Notes: generated by a model from the letters alone, not told the origin. Positions 22,109 to 34,082 are shown, numbered from the stretch's first letter. The stretch: 64,000 bases of DNA from Mycoplasma buteonis (GCF_000733865.1 NZ_JPOK01000009.1:1-64000), one strand, 5' to 3'. A program made the numbers and translations.

Positions 22109-23533
22109 ATGAACGAATTATTCGGCGAAAAAATTATAAATAAAGAAAGCGAACAAGAAGCTATTTTTGATAAAAATACTGCGAAAATCGTCCTTAAAGT
22201 TATCGGTGTTGGTGGCGGTGGAAACAATGCTATCAAAATGATGCTTCAAGATCGTTTCACAAATGTTGAATTCATTATTGCTAATACAGATGCACAAGCA
22301 CTTGCAACAAATGATTGTTCTAAAAAAATTCCTTTAGGAAAAGAAGGACGTGGGCTAGGTGCTGGAAGTGATCCAGAAGTTGGAGCTAGAGCAGCTAGAG
22401 AAAGTGCTGACAAAATCCAAGAATTCTTAAAAGGTGCTGATGTGGTGGTCATCGCCGCTGGATTTGGTGGAGGAACTGGTACTGGTGCTGCACCAATTGT
22501 TGCTGAAATCGCTAAAGGCAATGGTGCTCTTACTATTGGTATTGTTACAACTCCGTTTACTTATGAAGGTACAAAACGTAGAAAAATCGCAAAACAAGGA
22601 ATTGAAGAACTTAAGAAAAATGTTGATTCATACATTATCTTATCAAATGATAAACTTGCAAAAAGTTTTGGTGACTTACCAGTTGAAGATACATTTAAAC
22701 TTTCAAATATCTCATTAAAAAACATTATTTTATCAATTCACGACATTCTTTATCGTATCGGATCAATTAATATTGATTACGCTGACGTAAGAAAAATTTT
22801 AACTAATGCTGGACTTACTGTAGTGGGTATTGGACAAGCAACAGGAAAAGACCGTGCCGTGAAAGCTGTTGATAAAGCATTTGAACAAAACTTATACGAA
22901 AATAATATTAAAACTGCTAAAAGAATTCTTGTTAATATTCAACATGATTCAAAATCAACTATTAATGAAATTCAAGCAGCAATTAACAGAGTACACGAAC
23001 TCCTTGGTGAAAATCAAGACGATGATGATTACGAATGCATCATCGGACAAGAAATGGTGCAAACTAAAGATAATTCAGAAATTTTCAAAATTTCAATTAT
23101 CGCAGGTGGTGCCGATATAAATTCAAAATCAGAAGTTTATAACACTACTGGTCCAGCTGATTTAGTTTTAGATCAAGATGTTATTACTAAAGAGGTTACT
23201 TTAAATCCTGAGGATTTGCAAGATAGCGAATCAGTCAGTAACTTTCAGAGACTAGATGAGCAAACCGTTGAAAATGTAACTGTGGAACAACCGGAAGTTG
23301 AAGAAAAACCACAAGCACAAACCAGAAATCTAGAATCAAAAGAGTTTACTGATAGATTCGCTTCAAACAAAGAATCAGAAACTGAAGCTGAACTTTCAGA
23401 ACGTAAGAAAAATCATATTTCTACAATTGAAATTAGCTCAATCTTTGATATTAATGAAAACGGAAATTACTCTCGTTTTTACGAATTAGAACCAGAAGAT
23501 GATGTTGAAGATGATGAAAATACTCCTTGATAA
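22109..23533 (+). CDS. ftsZ: Cell division protein FtsZ
   Basis: A 474-residue tubulin-like GTPase. GVGGGGNNAIKMM starts the nucleotide fold (residues about 31-43), the tubulin signature GGGTGTGAAP is near residues 119-128, and the synergy region GQATGKDRAVKA follows. The core ends near residue 345; beyond it lies a long acidic tail of about 125 residues. The tail has no clear FtsA/SepF-binding peptide, but ends in DVEDDENTPW, the last Trp being TGA just before TAA. AAAGGAG is inside the preceding gene. Confidence 0.96.
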
Positions 23534-23564
23534 TTTGATGTCTTAGAAAAAGTATTAAAGAGTT

Positions 23565-23601
23565 TTTCGTCAGATTAGCAGAGTCGGTGCTAGTCACGAA
23601 A
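23565..23601 (+). other. Stable hairpin in the ftsZ 3' region (possible structured RNA)
   Basis: This 308-base gene-free stretch (23534-23842) contains an unusually GC-rich hairpin. TTTCGT (23565-23570), GAT (23573-23575) and TAGCA (23576-23580) pair with TGCTA (23588-23592), GTC (23593-23595) and ACGAAA (23596-23601), with a two-base bulge and a GAGTCGG loop. An upstream GAAAAA (23546-23551) can pair with TTTTTC (23563-23568), competing with the lower stem. A terminator follows at 23621. The rest of the stretch is plain AT-rich DNA plus the promoter region of the next gene. Confidence 0.5.
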
Positions 23602-23620
23602 CGTGTTTATTTATTAAAGA

Positions 23621-23645
23621 AAGCAACCAATTTGGTTGCTTTTTA
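23621..23645 (+). terminator. Terminator after ftsZ
   Basis: AAGCAACC (23621-23628) pairs with GGTTGCTT (23634-23641), followed by Ts. It ends the mraZ-ftsZ cluster. Confidence 0.8.
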
Positions 23646-23776
23646 TTATTTTTATAAAATGTTTAAAAAATATTGTTTTTAAAAAAATACTTAAATAAAT
23701 ATGTTATTATTTTTATTAATTAGAAGTTATATTTCAAATTAGTTTTTTTAAAAAAAGTAAAAAATATTTTTTTATC

Positions 23777-23827
23777 AAAATAAGCGTTTTTTAGTGTTTA
23801 AATTTAAGATAAAAATAAGCTTTTTTC
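23777..23827 (+). repeat. Two direct repeats upstream of the PTS-like gene
   Basis: AAAATAAGCGTTTTTT (23777-23792) and AAAATAAGCTTTTTT (from 23812) occur 35 bases apart, the second just before the Shine-Dalgarno. They could be operator half-sites or simple AT-rich similarity. Confidence 0.35.
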
Positions 23828-23842
23828 AATTAAGGAGAGAAA

Positions 23843-24778
23843 ATGAAATTACTTGCAAAATGTAAAGAAATGGCAAATAATTGTCAAGCAAATCAAGTAC
23901 CACAAGAAATTAATGAAGTTGTTGAAGCTTTTGGTGGTGTTGATAACATTTTAGCGATGAATAACAGTGTGTCTGAATTAAGATACGATTTAAAGGATGT
24001 TAATAAGTTAGATAAAGCTACTCTTGAAAAATTAGGAGCTAATAAAATCAAAGTTTTCGATCGTGAAAAACACGTTCAAGTATGCTTTGGTGGTGATGTT
24101 CAAGAACTTAACCAATTAGTAAAAAAATATGCTCCACAATTAAAAGAAGAATTAGCTTGTGCTTCTGTATCACAATGCTACTCTGAAACATCAGAAGTTA
24201 AAAATGATAGCTGTAATTCTGTATGTGAAACAAAATGTGATGCAAAAGATAATTCATGTTGTGATGAATCTCAAAAAGAATGCTGTCAAGCAAGTTGCGA
24301 TCAAGTATCGACAGAAGATGATACAGAATTTTTAGCACCAGTAAGCGGAAAAGTTGTTTCACTTGAATCATTAAATGATGGAGTGTTTTCAGAAAAATTA
24401 GTTGGTAATGGTTTAGCAATTCAATTCGATTTAAACGCTTCAAAAATGGATGTAATTGCACCATATTCAGGAAAAATTTCTATGATGCCTGCTAACAAAA
24501 CACAATTAATTTTTACATCTGCTAATGGTGTTGAAACAGTTATGGTTATTGGAAAAGATAGTGCAAAACTTGACGGAATTGGAATTGATGCTCACTTTGG
24601 ATTAAACGATTCAGTTAGTCGTGGACAAGTTTTAATGACTGTAAATGTTGAGAAATTTAAAGAAGAAAATGTTGATAATAACTTTATTATTTCAACAACT
24701 TCAGATTCTAAATTCCAAATACTTTCAGATACATCTACTCAGGCAATTGCTGGAGAAAAGTTATTTAAATTAAATTAA
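23843..24778 (+). CDS. Degenerate PTS IIB-IIA protein with cysteine-rich linker
   Basis: A 311-residue protein in three parts. Residues about 22-97 resemble a glucose-type IIB domain (VVEAFGGVDNILAMNNSVSELRYDLKD), but the phosphorylated Cys is Ser42. Residues 106-152 form a linker with ten cysteines, including two CC pairs. Residues about 161-311 are EIIA-like (FLAPVSGKVVSLESLNDGVFS), but the two active His are Thr220 and Val235. No membrane segment or signal is seen. A phosphotransfer role is therefore unlikely; a regulatory or metal/thiol role is speculation. It has a good AAGGAGAG site and its own terminator. Confidence 0.85.
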   Translation: MKLLAKCKEMANNCQANQVPQEINEVVEAFGGVDNILAMNNSVSELRYDLKDVNKLDKATLEKLGANKIKVFDREKHVQVCFGGDVQELNQLVKKYAPQLKEELACASVSQCYSETSEVKNDSCNSVCETKCDAKDNSCCDESQKECCQASCDQVSTEDDTEFLAPVSGKVVSLESLNDGVFSEKLVGNGLAIQFDLNASKMDVIAPYSGKISMMPANKTQLIFTSANGVETVMVIGKDSAKLDGIGIDAHFGLNDSVSRGQVLMTVNVEKFKEENVDNNFIISTTSDSKFQILSDTSTQAIAGEKLFKLN

Positions 24779-24782
24779 TAAA

Positions 24783-24809
24783 AAAAGCAACGTAAAGTTG
24801 TCTTTTTTT
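24783..24809 (+). terminator. Terminator after the PTS-like gene
   Basis: AAAAGCAAC pairs with GTTG-T-CTTTT around GTAAA, with one bulged T, followed by Ts. Confidence 0.65.
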
Positions 24810-24880
24810 ATTTTAAAATTCTTTTTTAACTAAAAAATAGTAATTTTTATATAAATATTTTTTATATAAATTTAAAAAGG

Positions 24881-24888
24881 TATAAAAT
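24881..24888 (+). promoter_or_regulatory. -10 region of the ATP synthase operon
   Basis: TATAAAAT lies 27 bases before the first ATG of the operon, downstream of the terminator of the previous gene. Confidence 0.5.
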
Positions 24889-24914
24889 AAATTTAGCAAT
24901 TATTAAGGAGCTAA

Positions 24915-25379
24915 ATGACGCTAAAAAAATACACAAAATTTTATGAATTAACATTTTGAAGTTTTTACAGTTTTTTCATAATTTTATTTTTGTGTTTGTT
25001 TAGTATTCATTCAGGTTTATTCCTTGGTTATGCTATAGGTGGACTGTTAAGTTATCTATTTTGAAAAATAAATTTAGTTATAGCAAGTTGAGTTTTACGT
25101 AAAACAAAAAAAACTTATGGCTATCTCTTTTTTTTATTTAAATCATTAATTGTTTTTGTTTTTCTTAGTTTAGTTTTATATTTTAGTTGAGAAATTAATT
25201 TTAGTTTTGCAACTAACGTTTTAAATGAAGAAACTAACCTATTTACTAAAGTTAACAAACCAATCAATCTTTTTACGTTATTATTTGGTTTATCGTTAAA
25301 CTTTATTGTTATTATTACGCTTAATGTTATTGAACGAATCAAGACAAAAAGCAAGAAAGGAGCGAAGTGAATAAAATAA
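24915..25379 (+). CDS. AtpI-position membrane protein of the ATP synthase operon
   Basis: A 154-residue protein with four predicted membrane helices (about residues 14-36, 38-56, 72-92 and 118-138) and a basic C-terminus. It has the position and size of AtpI, which helps assemble the c-ring or supplies cations, but sequence similarity is not evident by eye. TGA codons encode Trp, including one near the end (KKGAKWIK), so the gene overlaps atpB by 13 bases. Confidence 0.7.
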
Positions 25380-26146
25380 TTGAAGGCTTTTCAAATTGAG
25401 CTCAACCACAACTTCTTTCCTTAATTGTAACGGTATTAATTATTACCATTATGTCAATTGTTGTTTTTTTCAAGGTTGACAAAGTTAAAGCTGATACTGC
25501 TCCAACTGGTGTAGCTTATATAGCTGAAGCCTATGTTGGTATGGTAGACCGTCAATTTGATGAAGCTGTCGGTGAGCAAAAACTACAAAAAGCAAGAGTT
25601 TATATTTTAACTCTTGGAACATTCTTGTTAGTTGGTAATGGAGTTTCAATTTTAGGTCTTGAACCAATTGTTACTTCTTACTCAATTCCTTTAACACTTG
25701 CACTTGCTAGTTGATTAGGAATTTTAGCTTCTGGTCTTATATATCAAAAAATTGGTTATATTAAAAAATTTTGAAATCCACTTGAGGTTATTGGTAAAAT
25801 ACCACCATTAATTTCTTTAGGTTTCCGTATTTATGGAAACGTAATTGGTGGTTCTGTAGTTATTTTTATTATTTACTCAATTTTTGCTAATCTTGGAACA
25901 CCATTACCTAATGCACACGGTGCATCAGGATGGGTTTTATTAGGACCGATTATCACTCCCGTTCTTCACTTTTATTTTGATATTTTTGGTTCAACATTGC
26001 AAGCATATGTATTTTCATTGCTTACTATTGTTTACTGATATGTTGAAACAGGTAGTGAAGAAGAAAAATCAAAAAAGAAAAAGAAACACTACGGAAAACA
26101 AAAAAGAATTAAAGGTTTAAAAAAACAACTTGAAACTATTTATTAG
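25367..26146 (+). CDS. atpB: ATP synthase Fo subunit a
   Basis: A 259-residue membrane subunit forming the proton half-channels. The essential Arg lies in SLGFRIYGNVIGGS, and the last helices (FYFDIFGSTLQAYVFSLLTIVYW) are typical. It starts with GTG at 25367, supported by AGAAAGGAG and by the conserved N-terminal hydrophobic helix. The C-terminus has an unusual Lys-rich tail of about 30 residues (KSKKKKKHYGKQ...). Confidence 0.93.
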
Positions 26147-26156
26147 GAGGTAAATT

Positions 26157-26507
26157 ATGATTGAAAGTATGACAAAATTATTTGAAGCTGCAGCTAACTC
26201 AGAAGCAGTTAGTGTTGCTACTCAAACTACAGCAGAAGCTGTTCAAAAAACTGCAGATAGTGGAGTTGCTCCAGACCATGGACTTGTTTCTCTTGGAGCA
26301 GGTATTGGTGCTGGACTTGCTGCTGTCGGAGTTATCGGTACAGGTATTGGACAAGGGTATGCTGCAGGTAAAGCTGTTGAAGCTGTTGGTAGAAACCCTG
26401 AAGCAGAAAGTAAAATTCGTCTTATGTTAATTATCGGTGCCGGTATCGCTGAAACTGCTGCTATTTATGCTTTCGTTATTGCTTTACTAGTTAAATTCGT
26501 TGGATAA
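26157..26507 (+). CDS. atpE: ATP synthase Fo subunit c
   Basis: A 116-residue c-ring subunit. The two helices span about residues 44-70 (GAGIGAGLAAVGVIGTGIGQGYAAG, shown in part) and 88-115; the proton-binding Glu is in GIAETAAIYAF and the loop is GRNPEAE. An N-terminal extension of about 40 residues (Ala/Thr/Glu-rich, no Cys) is longer than in most bacteria. AGGAGG precedes the ATG. Confidence 0.95.
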   Translation: MIESMTKLFEAAANSEAVSVATQTTAEAVQKTADSGVAPDHGLVSLGAGIGAGLAAVGVIGTGIGQGYAAGKAVEAVGRNPEAESKIRLMLIIGAGIAETAAIYAFVIALLVKFVG

Positions 26508-26512
26508 TTAAA

Positions 26513-27070
26513 ATGAATATTACAAAATTAACTAATTTACTTGAAGATAGACCACAAGTTTCAGATAAATTTGAGCAACTATTTCCAAGTTGACCAATTA
26601 TGCTAGCGACTATTATTGCTTTTACAATAGTATTCCTAGTACTTTATAAATTAGTTTATAAAAAAGTAAAATCAAAAGTAAAAGAACGTCAAAATTTTAT
26701 TCAACAAAATATTGACGATTCTGTTAAGCAAAAACAAGAATCTAGTGAAAAGCTTGAAGAAGCAAATTTAAACTTAATTAATGCTCGTAAGCAAGCTGAC
26801 ATAATTGTTACAAAAGCTCAAATTCGAGCTGAAAAAGTTTCAAATCTCTATACTCAAAAAGCAAAAGCACAATCAAAACGTTTACTTGATGAAACTCAAG
26901 TTGATATTGAAAATCAAAAACGTGAATTTGAAGAAAATTCTAAAAAATACGTTGTGTCAGTTGCTACTGCACTAGCTGATAAAATTCTCCAAAAAGAAAT
27001 TTCAGCAGAAACTCAAAACGATATTATTGATCGTTTTCTAAACTCTGATAAGACTGTGGAAGAACTTTAA
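26513..27070 (+). CDS. atpF: ATP synthase Fo subunit b
   Basis: A 185-residue stator subunit: N-terminal membrane helix at residues about 28-46 (WPIMLATIIAFTIVFLVLYK), then a long charged coiled coil to the C-terminus. ATG 26513 lies 5 bases after atpE and is followed by an amphipathic lead-in; the Trp in SWPIM is TGA. No lipobox Cys is present, unlike some mycoplasma AtpF lipoproteins. Confidence 0.92.
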
Positions 27071-27072
27071 TT

Positions 27073-27624
27073 ATGTATAAAAAACGTAATGTAGCTGCTT
27101 ATTCTGTTGCTATTTTTGACTTAGTAAAAGAAGAAAAAATGCTTTCTGATTTACATGAGCAATTCGAAAATCTTTTAGAGATTTTTAAAACTCATCCTGA
27201 GCTTATTGAATATCTAAAAAATGATTTAATTTCTGAAAAAGAAAGATTAGAAACAATTGAATTAGTATTAAAAGATTTTCACTGAATTTTAATTAATACA
27301 GTTAAGGTAATAATGCAAAGAAGAATGATGCCTTTTGTTGTTAAAATTCTTATCGAATACTTAAAATTATCAAATAAAGAACTTAGAATTCGTTTTGTTC
27401 GTGTTGTTTCTGCATTTCCTTTAACAGAAGAACAACTAGAAAAAATAAGATTAAAAATTCAAAAAGTTACACGCAGAACAATTGAGATTAAAAGTGTGGT
27501 AGATCCTTCTTTAATTAGTGGTATTCGTATTGAATCTCAAACTGAAATTTTAGAAATGAACTACAAACATGATTTAGAGACTATAAAAAATATTATTTTA
27601 ACAAAGAAACAGAAAGGAGTGTAG
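27073..27624 (+). CDS. atpH: ATP synthase F1 subunit delta
   Basis: A 183-residue stator protein joining b to the F1 head. N-terminal helical domain (NVAAYSVAIFDLVKEE) and C-terminal domain with VVDPSLISGIRIES match the OSCP/delta family. TGA at 27283-27285 is Trp. It starts 2 bases after atpF and its TAG abuts the atpA ATG. Confidence 0.93.
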
Positions 27625-29193
27625 ATGGCAATTAGATTAGATGATATTTCAGCAATTATTAAAGATCGTATTAAAAATGTCGGTAATACTGCTGATTTAA
27701 GTGAAATTGGACAAGTTATTTCTATCGGTGATGGTATTGCAGTTGTTTCAGGTTTACAAAAAGTTAAAAACTCTGAAATTGTTGAATTCACAAACGGTGT
27801 TTATGGACTTGCTTTAAACCTTGAAGAAGAAACAGTCGGTGTTGCTCTTTTTGGTGATGCTAATTCAGTTTCTGAAGGTGATACTGTTAAAAGAACAGGA
27901 CAAGTTATTTCAGTAAATGTTGGAAACGAACTTCTTGGTCGTGTAGTTGATGCATTAGGAAATCCGATTGATGGTAAAGGTCCAATTACAACTAATAAAA
28001 GAAGTGAAATCTTTAAAGTTGCGTCAGGAGTTATGTCACGTCAAGAGGTTAATCAACCTCTTGAAACAGGTATTATTGCTGTTGACACAATGATTCCAAT
28101 TGGTAAAGGTCAACGTGAACTTATTATTGGAGACCGTCAAACTGGTAAAACAGCGATTGCAATTGACACAATTATCAACCAAAAAGGTAAAAATGTTAAA
28201 TGTGTTTATGTTGCAATTGGACAAAAAAATTCTACTGTTGCTCAGATTGTGCAAAAACTTTCTGATGTAGAAGCTTTAGAATATACAACTGTTGTTGTAG
28301 CAGGTGCTAGTGAGCTTGCTCCACAACAATACATTGCACCATATACAGGTGTAACAATTGCAGAAGAATGAATGTCTCAAGGACAAGATGTTCTTATTGT
28401 GTATGATGATTTATCTAAACATGCTATTGCATATAGAACACTTAGTCTTTTATTAAGAAGACCACCAGGACGTGAAGCTTACCCAGGAGATGTATTCTAC
28501 TTACACTCACAATTACTTGAACGTGCAGCACGCTTAAATAAAAATTTTGGTGGTGGAAGTATTACTGCTTTACCGATTATCGAAACTCAACAAGGTGATA
28601 TTTCAGCTTATATTCCTACTAATGTTATTTCAATTACAGATGGTCAAATTTTTACCAAAGAAGCTTTATTTAATTCAGGTCAAAGACCTGCAGTTGATAT
28701 TGGTTTTAGTGTTTCACGTGTTGGTTCAGCCGCACAAACTAAAGCAATGAAAAAAGTAGTTGGGTCATTAAAACTGGAATTAGCTCAATATAATGAAATG
28801 CTTGCTTTTGCACAATTTGGTTCTGATTTAGACGATTCAACTAAAAGCATTTTACAACACGGTGCTAAAGTGTATGAATTATTAAAACAAGAACAATATT
28901 TCCCAATTTCACAAGCTGCACAAAGCATTCTACTTGTTGGTATTAAGGAAAGAATTATTAACCCTCTTCCAGTTGAAAACATTCGTGAATATCGTGATGC
29001 AGTTCTTGCTTGAATTGCTCATGATGGACAAGAAGAATACGCTTTAATTTCTAGTGAAGGTGTAATTAGTGATGAAAATTACGCTAAAATCGAAAGTGCA
29101 CTTGTACGTATTGTAAAATCAATTATTGCAACTATTCCAAATTATGACAGCAGAATGCATAAACCATTTCCAAGCAAATATCAAGAAGCATAG
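27625..29193 (+). CDS. atpA: ATP synthase F1 subunit alpha
   Basis: A 522-residue regulatory subunit of F1. P-loop [15 protein letters not shown] near residues 170-184, the Walker B region [12 protein letters not shown], the catalytic-site Arg in [12 protein letters not shown], and [18 protein letters not shown] are all canonical. TGA Trp codons at 28369 and 29011 split it under the standard code. Full length for the family. Confidence 0.97.
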
Positions 29194-29202
29194 TTATTAT
29201 TT

Positions 29203-30054
29203 ATGGCGAACTTAAATAGTTTAAAAGGTAGAATTTCTGTTGTTTCTAACACACAAAAAATCACTAATGCTATGGAGCTTGTTTCGACAGCTAAACTAAG
29301 AAGAATTCGTAGTGAATTTGAAAGTATTCAATCTTATTTAGATTTATTAAGTGATACTTTTGAAGGATTAATTGCTCATGTTCAACCTGAAGATTTTTAT
29401 GCAATTTTTCCAAATAATTCAAATGTTAAAGCAAAATTATATGTTTTAATTACTAGTGATTTAGGGCTTTGTGGTTCATATAACACAAATGTTATTAACT
29501 TATTAAAGTCAAAAATTCAACCTGAAGATAAAATTATTGTCATTGGGACAAAAGGATTCAGTTTACTTAATTCATCACAACTTAAAGAACAAATGATTGG
29601 ACAATATTTAAATTATGGTGAAAAAGTAAGTTATCAAATTGGAAACCAAATTACTAAAATTGCAATGGATTTATATTTAAACCATGAAATTTCTGAAATT
29701 AACTTGATTTACACGCAATTTATTAATAATATGAATCAAGAACCGGTTATGAAAACTTTATTCCCAATTGAAATTGAGCGTAAAGTCAAAACTATTTCCC
29801 AAGCAATTGAATTTGAACCAAATGCAGAAGTAGTATTAAAAAATTCGATTCCACTTTACATTGGTAGTTTAATTTATTGTTTAGGAAGTAGCTCAAAAAT
29901 TTCTGAGATGGCTTCACGTCGTAATGCTATGGAAAATGCTACAAACAATGCTAATGACTTGATTCACGATTTACACTTACAATATAACCGTGAGCGTCAA
30001 AGAGTGATTACTCAAGAAATTAATGAAATTGTTGCTGGTGCTGATGCAACATAG
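29203..30054 (+). CDS. atpG: ATP synthase F1 subunit gamma
   Basis: A 283-residue rotor shaft. The N-terminal coiled coil (LNSLKGRISVVSNTQKITNAMELVSTAKL, in part) and C-terminal coiled coil (EMASRRNAMENATNNA, RERQRVITQEINEIVAGADA) form the antiparallel shaft; ITSDLGLCGSYN lies in the Rossmann portion. No internal TGA. Standard position between atpA and atpD. Confidence 0.96.
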   Translation: MANLNSLKGRISVVSNTQKITNAMELVSTAKLRRIRSEFESIQSYLDLLSDTFEGLIAHVQPEDFYAIFPNNSNVKAKLYVLITSDLGLCGSYNTNVINLLKSKIQPEDKIIVIGTKGFSLLNSSQLKEQMIGQYLNYGEKVSYQIGNQITKIAMDLYLNHEISEINLIYTQFINNMNQEPVMKTLFPIEIERKVKTISQAIEFEPNAEVVLKNSIPLYIGSLIYCLGSSSKISEMASRRNAMENATNNANDLIHDLHLQYNRERQRVITQEINEIVAGADAT

Positions 30055-31927
<1,873 letters not shown>

Positions 31928-31932
31928 TGTTA

Positions 31933-31966
31933 TGAGGTGATAATTTTATTTATCACTTCATTTTTC
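31933..31966 (+). terminator. Terminator of the ATP synthase operon
   Basis: TGAGGTGATAA (31933-31943) pairs with TTATCACTTCA (31950-31960, one G-T pair), followed by Ts. Confidence 0.7.
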
Positions 31967-31982
31967 ATAATTTTATTTTATA

Positions 31983-31988
31983 TATAAT
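31983..31988 (+). promoter_or_regulatory. -10 box upstream of the 32006 gene
   Basis: TATAAT, 17 bases before the ATG at 32006 and after the ATP synthase terminator. Confidence 0.5.
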
Positions 31989-32005
31989 ACTTATGAAAGG
32001 ACGAT

Positions 32006-32830
32006 ATGTTAAATTTTATTCAAACAAGATTAGATACTAAAATTAGACGTGCTACATTTTTAGCGGGACTTACAATTTTATTACTGCTAGCTATTTCATT
32101 TATTGTAGTACTTGTTGCGGATGGGAAAAGTAATTTTGAAATTATTACTTCTCTCCAAGGACAAAATAAACTAAACGATGAAAATTTAAGTACATTAATT
32201 CAGCAAGGTTTATTTATTAATTTTAAGTCATCGTTTTGACATCGAACAATGACTTTTACTTATTTAAGTAATTTTGCAATTGGCTTAGCTTTAACTTTTT
32301 ATTCTTTATTTATGAATAAAAAAGGTTTAAATAATTTTGTAGTTTGAAGTAGCATCTACATTTTTGTGACATTTTTAATTTTTTGATCTTTAGTTTTCCC
32401 AGGATTGTTTAAAAGTGGTGTATATAAACCAGATAGGTTAATAGCATCTTTAATTACGCACTTAATTAATCCTCTTATTGCAATTATTTTTATTGTATTA
32501 AACCGTAAAAAATTAGTATATACACATAAATGAATTATAGCTTCTATTATTCCGATGTTTATTTACTACTTTTTTGCTATGATAATTTATTTTAATGCAT
32601 TACCTACCTCGCATCTTTTAGCCAAAAGCGTGACAGATTTAGAGGTATGAAAACTACAAGATAAATTAGGATTAACAATTTATGGATTTTTAAATTTTGA
32701 ATATCCTTTATTTTATCATGGTGATTCAACAGCATTAAAAGTAGTTTTTAACTTAATAATTGTTTTGGTTGGTGTGGCTTTACCTATTGGGATTGGTTAC
32801 TTGTGAAAATTAGTTTGCTTAAAAAAGTAG
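32006..32830 (+). CDS. Multi-pass membrane protein (DUF1600/AIG1-like)
   Basis: A 274-residue protein with about six hydrophobic helices and several TGA Trp codons. The pattern (FWHRTMTFTYLSN near the second helix, a conserved-looking LITHLINPLIAIIFIVLN, and a membrane-proximal Lys/Arg loop) recalls the mycoplasma DUF1600 family and the FAR-17a/AIG1-like fold, with His in helices 2 and 4. That assignment is from memory and uncertain. It is followed after 9 bases by a putative nuclease gene. Confidence 0.7.
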
Positions 32831-32839
32831 GGAAGTAAA

Positions 32840-33925
32840 ATGGAAACACCATTAAAAAAAGAAATTCTGTTTATTGATTTTGAAGCAATAACTCCGAATT
32901 TATTTGATAAATATACAGATTATTTAGTCAAAGAAGAAATAATTTATTGCTTTACTATTGGTAAAGTTATTAATAAAGCTCATTTTGTAAAAAAAACATA
33001 TTTTGTAGATTTAAAAGCTTTTGATTTTAAAGTTTATCAAACTTTATTAAAAGCAACTCTTTATCAAGCTATTTTTGATTTTGTGGGAAAAGAAGTAGAA
33101 ATTAATTCTGATAACATTACACTTTATGGTTGAAGTCCTGTATTAGAAACTAAAATTACTTCGCGTTATCTTAAAATACCAACTCAATCTTTAAATGATA
33201 AAAGTGTATCTTTAGATGATGTTTATAATTACATGGAAAGCGGAGAAGTAGATATTTTTGAACCTATACGTGATTTAAAAATAAATACTAAACACAACTT
33301 TAACTTGAAAACTGTACAAAAAACAGGCTTATTAGCAAGTTATTTAGGTTTTGTCATTTTCATGTATCAAAATAATTTTCCACCTGTTAAAAATTCGATT
33401 ACTTATGATGAATATTTATTAATTTGCGATACTCTTACCAAATATAATAGTTTAGATGTTGAAAAAATGTTTTACATTTTAAAAAATATTAAAGAGGCTA
33501 CTAAAGCTATTGAACATTTAACTGAAATTAACGCTAAAATTCTCCAAATTTCTAGTCAAATTTCTAAACATCATAATTTTTTAACAATAATTAAATCTAA
33601 TTTAGGTTTAAAAAAACCTGATATTTTTATAAACAAGTACTTAGAAAATTTAGAACAAGAAAATTTTAAGTTTCAAACCAAAATAGAGAAATCAAATCAA
33701 GAAGATGAAGTGTTGATTCGGAATTTAAAAAGAAATATTAAGCAAAATGAGTATTTAATTAAACGTTTTAAAGCTGATTCAAATTGCAAAACTGTTAAAA
33801 ATGTGATTACCAAATATTCTAAATATATTAATACTTTAGAAAAATCAAAAAATCAACTTAGAGAACAAAAAAAGTTAGGTAATTCAACTAAAATGAAAAG
33901 AAAAGTACCTAACAACATAAAATAA
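32840..33925 (+). CDS. Putative DEDD-type exonuclease-like protein with coiled-coil tail
   Basis: A 361-residue protein. The N-terminus ILFIDFEAITPNLFDKY looks like the first motif of the DEDD/RNase H-like exonuclease superfamily (D14, E16), and YNSLDVEKMFYIL near residue 212 resembles the last DxxD-type block of the YprB/DUF2779 group. The intermediate catalytic Asp is not clear. Residues about 220-361 are charged and strongly coiled-coil. AGGGAAG precedes the ATG; one TGA Trp at 33131-33133. Nuclease activity is inference. Confidence 0.65.
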
Positions 33926-33969
33926 AGTAAAAAAAGTATAAAAATGCTTTGAAATATAAAGGTATTTTG

Positions 33970-33975
33970 TATAAT
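33970..33975 (+). promoter_or_regulatory. -10 box of the tRNA-His gene
   Basis: TATAAT, 12 bases before the mature tRNA 5' end, preceded by TTTTG. Confidence 0.55.
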
Positions 33976-33987
33976 TATTTTACTTAT

Positions 33988-34064
33988 GGCGATTGTGGTG
34001 AAGTGGCTAACACAGCGGGTTGTGGTCCCGTCATTCGCGGGTTCGAATCCCGTCAATCGCCCCA
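33988..34064 (+). tRNA. tRNA-His (GTG)
   Basis: A full cloverleaf: acceptor GCGATTG (33989-33995) pairs with CAATCGC (34054-34060), with the extra G(-1) at 33988 facing C73 at 34061, the hallmark of tRNA-His. The anticodon loop TTGTGGT gives GTG; the T arm is GCGGG-TTCGAAT-CCCGT. CCA is encoded (34062-34064). Confidence 0.97.
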
Positions 34065-34082
34065 TATGCTTAATTGCACCTT

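Noticed and set aside
22246-22521. Minus-strand ORF opposite ftsZ
   Set aside because: Antisense shadow of the conserved FtsZ core.
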